Source: Folioceros fuciformis
Lineage: Eukaryota; Anthocerotophyta; Anthocerotopsida; Anthocerotales
Assembly (NCBI GenBank): GCA_049999805.1
Contig: JBNGIO010005388.1
Span: 1 to 20,869 of the forward strand
DNA: 20,869 bases
Direction: 5' to 3'
Part shown: in pieces, positions 18,345 to 20,869 of the stretch
Position numbering within the stretch: the stretch's first letter is position 1
Layout of the letters: the number at the start of each line of letters is the position of its first letter
The notes under the pieces: model-generated
The model's database searches: none
Told to the model about the DNA's origin: nothing
What the model saw: only the letters and a program-made list of their open reading frames with translations
Translations under genes and position numbers: made by a program

Positions 18345-19069
18345 AAACGACTTTCCTTTGCTGCAAACAGGACTTTTTCAATTCGAGTGCGAACTCCCTG
18401 ACTAGGTCTGTGTCTGCTAGCCTCCTCTTGCAGGAGAGCTCCGACCATAGTGTTCAGGTTGAGGGAGTAAGCTTGATTAGCAACAGCAGCAGCATATGCT
18501 GCAATGATTGCCGAATTTTGTCCAGAAATGAAGGTATGGTAAGATGAGGGAAGCGCAGTAAACAGTTGGGCAACCATCTCAACCTCGCTAATCTTGACCC
18601 CTAGCGACGCAAGTTGTGCTCGCAGTAGTCTCAGCTTGGTGATGCTAGGGCCAACTGGTTCCCCTTCTCCCATCTTGACAGAGTGAAAATCACTCCTGAC
18701 ATGCATAAGGGTGCAAACATTCTGCACGTAATAAGTATCCTTGAGCTGAGTCCATATATCAACTGCTGTTTCAAGGAACTCGACCTCAGTAACTGTTGTT
18801 GCATCTAGTCCTGACAACAGTATCGCAAATGCCACTTTGTTTCCTTTGTCCCACTTGAGAATCTCATCTGCTGTGGGTTGAATTGCTGCTGTGGCAGGTC
18901 TCTTATGAGGATTGACCACTGAGCCATCAACATACTTCCACACATCTCTAGCATTCAGGTTTGCCTTCATTCGAGCCCTCCAACTTTCATAATTTACCGG
19001 CTTGCCGTCAAACCGGTCTTTATACTTGAACTCACCAGAGTATGACCCTGTATTAGTGGACGCAGCCAT
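18341..19069 (-). CDS. Copia gag protein of element B
   Basis: 242 codons from ATG 19069 (context GACATGGCT), uninterrupted. It is the capsid-type gag of Ty1/copia: KYKDRFDGKPVNYESWRARM near the N-terminus, then AFAILLSGLD, WTQLKDTYYVQN, LRLLRAQLASLGVKISE and TALPSSYHTFISG, the familiar UBN2-type pattern. It stops just before the zinc knuckle, which lies in another frame starting at 18344, so either a frameshift mutation or a programmed shift separates them. A small Ala-rich insertion (AAYAAAVANQ) interrupts the usual SGQNS...LNTMVGALLQEE segment. Among the conventional genes of the element only this one is intact, so selection or youth has spared it. Confidence 0.88.
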   Translation of the reverse strand: MAASTNTGSYSGEFKYKDRFDGKPVNYESWRARMKANLNARDVWKYVDGSVVNPHKRPATAAIQPTADEILKWDKGNKVAFAILLSGLDATTVTEVEFLETAVDIWTQLKDTYYVQNVCTLMHVRSDFHSVKMGEGEPVGPSITKLRLLRAQLASLGVKISEVEMVAQLFTALPSSYHTFISGQNSAIIAAYAAAVANQAYSLNLNTMVGALLQEEASRHRPSQGVRTRIEKVLFAAKESRL

Positions 19070-19498
19070 GTCGAGTACAGGGACAACTCCCGAAGTAACA
19101 AGGTATGATGGGAGGATGAAGGAAGGGAACTGAGCCTACAAGGATTGAAGGAAAGAGAACTCTGTGGAAAAGTCCTCGTCGATTTCACTATCTGAATCTT
19201 CAAACAGCCAATTTAAACCAAAAGACATGGACTTAATGCGAAACGACGTTTACAAAAGGTATGTCCAGTTTCTAAGTTAACTGTTTTAGGTTTAGATATG
19301 AAACATCATAAAATAACATGAAACGATGCAGGTGAACATGAACACGCAACAGGTGTCAAGACTTCTCAATCGTCGACCCATACGAAGACGGTGGTTGAGA
19401 TCTCACTGAACACCTCTGGCGTTGTGCCTGCTTCACCCACCCTGGCGATCCCCCTCCAAGGATGAAGAAGAGATCCCGAGTCAAGGCGCGTGGCACCC
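19070..19498 (-). other. Element B leader between upstream ORF and gag
   Basis: About 430 nt without a long frame. A 30-codon frame from ATG 19228 to TAG 19136 starts MSFGLNWLFEDSDSEIDED and is acidic; it might be an upstream ORF of gag or nothing. Confidence 0.4.
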
Positions 19499-20143
19499 CT
19501 ACAGATCTGATCGCCCACAAGGTGACGCCATTGCAGGCTCTTCACGTGTAGGTACCAGATTTGGCAAGTAGGTCGCGACCTGGGGAGATCTCACAGAGAC
19601 AAGTCCCACTTTAGCACGCTCCAATTTCAAGGTGAGGGCTGAGAGGGAATTTTGTACACTCTGAAGCAGATCATGCATCATTGTCAATCGTTCTCCCTGT
19701 TGCAGCAGCAATAAATGTCCTCTGCAGAATTGCGAGAAAAGAGTCTCATATGAACTGGTAACTCTGTTGCGTCGCGCTTCAAGTCTTAGCTCAGCCAACT
19801 CATTGCAGTTAGTGGATATCCTCTCAAACTCTGCCAAAGGATCTAATAGCCTGTTTGAATAACTTCTGCAGGTATTGCAAGGACGCGGAGAAAAAGTTTG
19901 TTGGGATCCACGCTCAGGAAGTTGAGAGGGAGCCCTTTCTCCCAAGTTGAGTTGATGAGATCTTCTCTCTAGAAGAGGAGATATCCAGCCTGGAGAAGGA
20001 TTTGTCCAACTATGACGTTGATCTTGTGAAGTCGCACAACACCGGCTGACTCGATGCTCAACTTGTTGTGGTCGATTCCTGTTATGTACACTCACAAATT
20101 GTGGGAGAACATCATCAGGGCGTCGCCCACGTCTCTGCATCAT
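19499..20143 (-). CDS. Extra ORF upstream of gag in element B
   Basis: 214 codons, same strand as gag, beginning 192 nt after the primer-binding site. The N-terminal half is Arg/Gln/Ser/Pro-rich with several Cys. The C-terminal half (about residues 100-180) is helical in character with a heptad-like Leu pattern (LAEFERISTNCNELAELRLE, later LLQSVQNSLSALTLKLERA), suggesting a coiled coil. No family recognised. Copia elements normally begin with gag, whereas Ty3/gypsy Ogre elements carry an ORF1 here. A chance frame of this length is unlikely but possible in one 20-kb window. Inserted foreign sequence is another explanation. Confidence 0.5.
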   Translation of the reverse strand: MMQRRGRRPDDVLPQFVSVHNRNRPQQVEHRVSRCCATSQDQRHSWTNPSPGWISPLLERRSHQLNLGERAPSQLPERGSQQTFSPRPCNTCRSYSNRLLDPLAEFERISTNCNELAELRLEARRNRVTSSYETLFSQFCRGHLLLLQQGERLTMMHDLLQSVQNSLSALTLKLERAKVGLVSVRSPQVATYLPNLVPTREEPAMASPCGRSDL

Positions 20144-20335
20144 ATTGTAGAATCAACAGACTCATTCACAATCCCATTAAGATTTAGATTAAACTAGCGA
20201 AATATATAGTGCAAGCAGAGATAAATTTCTGGTCACACAATCGCACATTTTCCAAGGAGGAAATTTTTGCATTATATGAGCAGCTAAAATTATCTATATT
20301 AGCACAATTTTAGAGTGAAAACATATATAGCTGGT

Positions 20336-20347
20336 GCTCTGATACCA
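20336..20347 (-). promoter_or_regulatory. Primer-binding site of element B
   Basis: TGGTATCAGAGC directly follows the 5' LTR terminal CA on the minus strand. It is a perfect match to the 3' end complement of plant initiator Met tRNA, the common Copia primer. Confidence 0.95.
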
Positions 20348-20495
20348 TGCTACTAATTACGGAAGCGAAAACATTGTAATAATAAATAAAAGGAAAAATA
20401 TCCTTAAATACAAAAAATGTATGTGTCTTTTGGGTTAACTGAGTAACCTCTGGTTAGACTAAGCCATAAGTCATGTTAGGGTTTTATATCCAACA
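20348..20495 (-). repeat. 5' LTR of element B (148 bp)
   Basis: TGTTGGATAT...AGTAGCA on the minus strand, paired with 14083-14232. It contains the promoter region, with TTTTATTTATTATTAC near its 3' part. Confidence 0.95.
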
Positions 20496-20500
20496 AGGAA
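20496..20500 (+). repeat. Target site duplication AGGAA, right
   Basis: Second copy of the AGGAA found at 14078-14082, directly abutting the LTR end. Confidence 0.95.
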
Positions 20501-20606
20501 GCTCAAGCAGGAGAAACCTCCTACTTCCGAACTATCCCCTTTCCTTTTCCATATTTGGGACTATTACGGAGTCCTGACTACTTCGGAAAAGACAGCCATA
20601 GCCTAG
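20499..20606 (+). pseudogene. Decayed transposon-type ORF, right part
   Basis: After the insertion is discounted, the frame of 13496-14082 continues here without a stop until TAG at 20604-20606, the sixth TAG of this ORF, and soon afterwards a TGA at about 20652. It includes SPFLFHIWDYYGV. The 3' boundary of the original gene is not clear, because the sequence then enters the inverted-repeat arm at 20634. Confidence 0.55.
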
Positions 20607-20633
20607 CTCCCTCCTACACCTACTCCGATGTGG

Positions 20634-20869
20634 AGGCAAAACCCCGGGCACTGATTGCCAACGGGTTCCACCTTTAGTGGCCACACTTATCCCACTGTCG
20701 TTGAGACATTGGGTTTCGTTCCCACGAAGGAGCGATGGGGTTCCTTGCTGCTGTGGATGGAAGGTCGGACTTGATCGACTCGATGATGGATTCGAGGGCT
20801 CCCCTCCAGCTCCGATCAGGCGTAGGACAGGCCTCGCTGTCCGGCGGTCAGCTGCACCTCTCTCGGTGC
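20634..20869 (-). repeat. Right arm of window-wide inverted repeat
   Basis: Inverted copy of 161-396, equal in length and 6 mismatches apart. It runs to the window edge and so may be longer. It lies directly downstream of the decayed ORF, so the repeat may be part of that element's 3' end. Confidence 0.9.

Larger units (their letters stand above)
14083..20495 (-). mobile_element. Complete Copia-type LTR retrotransposon (element B)
   Basis: A 6413-bp element oriented right to left. In transcription order: 5' LTR (20495-20348), primer-binding site (20347-20336), leader, ORF upstream of gag (20143-19499), gag (19069-18341), pol order protease-integrase-RT-RNase H (18344-15276), which places it in Ty1/copia, about 1 kb holding an antisense ORF, polypurine tract (14240-14233) and 3' LTR (14232-14083). 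AGGAA flanks both ends. The LTRs differ at 4 positions plus a 2-bp indel, so insertion was fairly recent. Pol carries at least five premature stops, several frameshifts and a large RT deletion, so the copy is non-autonomous. Confidence 0.95.

Noticed and set aside
18341-18370. Programmed frameshift between gag and the zinc knuckle
   Set aside because: The frames do overlap near 18344, but no convincing slippery heptamer sits at the overlap, and pol has other plain frameshift mutations. A simple mutation is more likely.
13496-20606. TAG reassigned to glutamine in this organism
   Set aside because: The ELF3 frame of 943 codons has no in-frame TAG, and the genes around it are known to decay as transposons. 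Land plant nuclei use the standard code, so decay at CAG is the simpler reading.

Overview
The window reads as nuclear DNA of a land plant. It holds one recognisable host gene, an intron-containing homologue of the circadian clock gene EARLY FLOWERING 3 (ELF3), in a landscape of retrotransposons and their remains. Other plant signs are TTTAGGG-type interstitial telomere repeats, Copia primer-binding sites matching initiator Met tRNA, and plant-type splice sites. The ELF3 protein keeps all conserved blocks but has no poly-Gln tract and is far from angiosperm sequences. That hints at a non-angiosperm (bryophyte, lycophyte or fern), but I cannot name the species.

Layout. 1-2660: gene-free repetitive DNA with a 236-bp arm of a window-wide inverted repeat, a 21-bp minisatellite, a 17-bp tandem repeat and an AT-rich tract. 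2670-4757: 5'-truncated, frameshifted Copia remnant on the plus strand (element A) with a probable 3' LTR. 4719-5288: an unrecognised coiled-coil ORF on the minus strand, apparently cut off by that LTR. 5289-7430: mostly non-coding, with LTR-like pieces and a short telomeric array. 7437-8215: decayed Ty3/gypsy reverse transcriptase. 8311-8652: two tandem repeats, the second broken by a 10-N assembly gap. 8844-8922: a compact three-way hairpin cluster. 9141-12584: ELF3 on the minus strand, four exons, 943 codons plus stop, with an exact Evening Element 201 nt upstream of the ATG. 13496-14082, resuming at 20499-20606: a decayed transposon-type ORF split by a later insertion. 14083-20495: that insertion, a complete Copia-type LTR element (element B) on the minus strand with 150/148-bp LTRs, an AGGAA target duplication, a perfect primer-binding site and a polypurine tract. 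20634-20869: the second inverted-repeat arm, running to the window edge.

Element B is the most unusual object. Besides an intact gag ORF and a ruined pol (RT core with the YVDD site deleted, several stops and frameshifts), it has a 214-codon ORF between the primer-binding site and gag, and an antisense ORF between pol and the 3' LTR. Extra ORFs in these places are known from Ty3/gypsy Tat/Ogre elements but are not the usual Copia plan. Its two LTRs are about 97% identical although pol is dead, which suggests it was copied in trans by a helper.

A second pattern is that premature stops in element B and in the ORF it interrupts are nearly all TAG (10 of 11), often where Gln is expected. This fits C-to-T decay at methylated CHG (CAG) sites.
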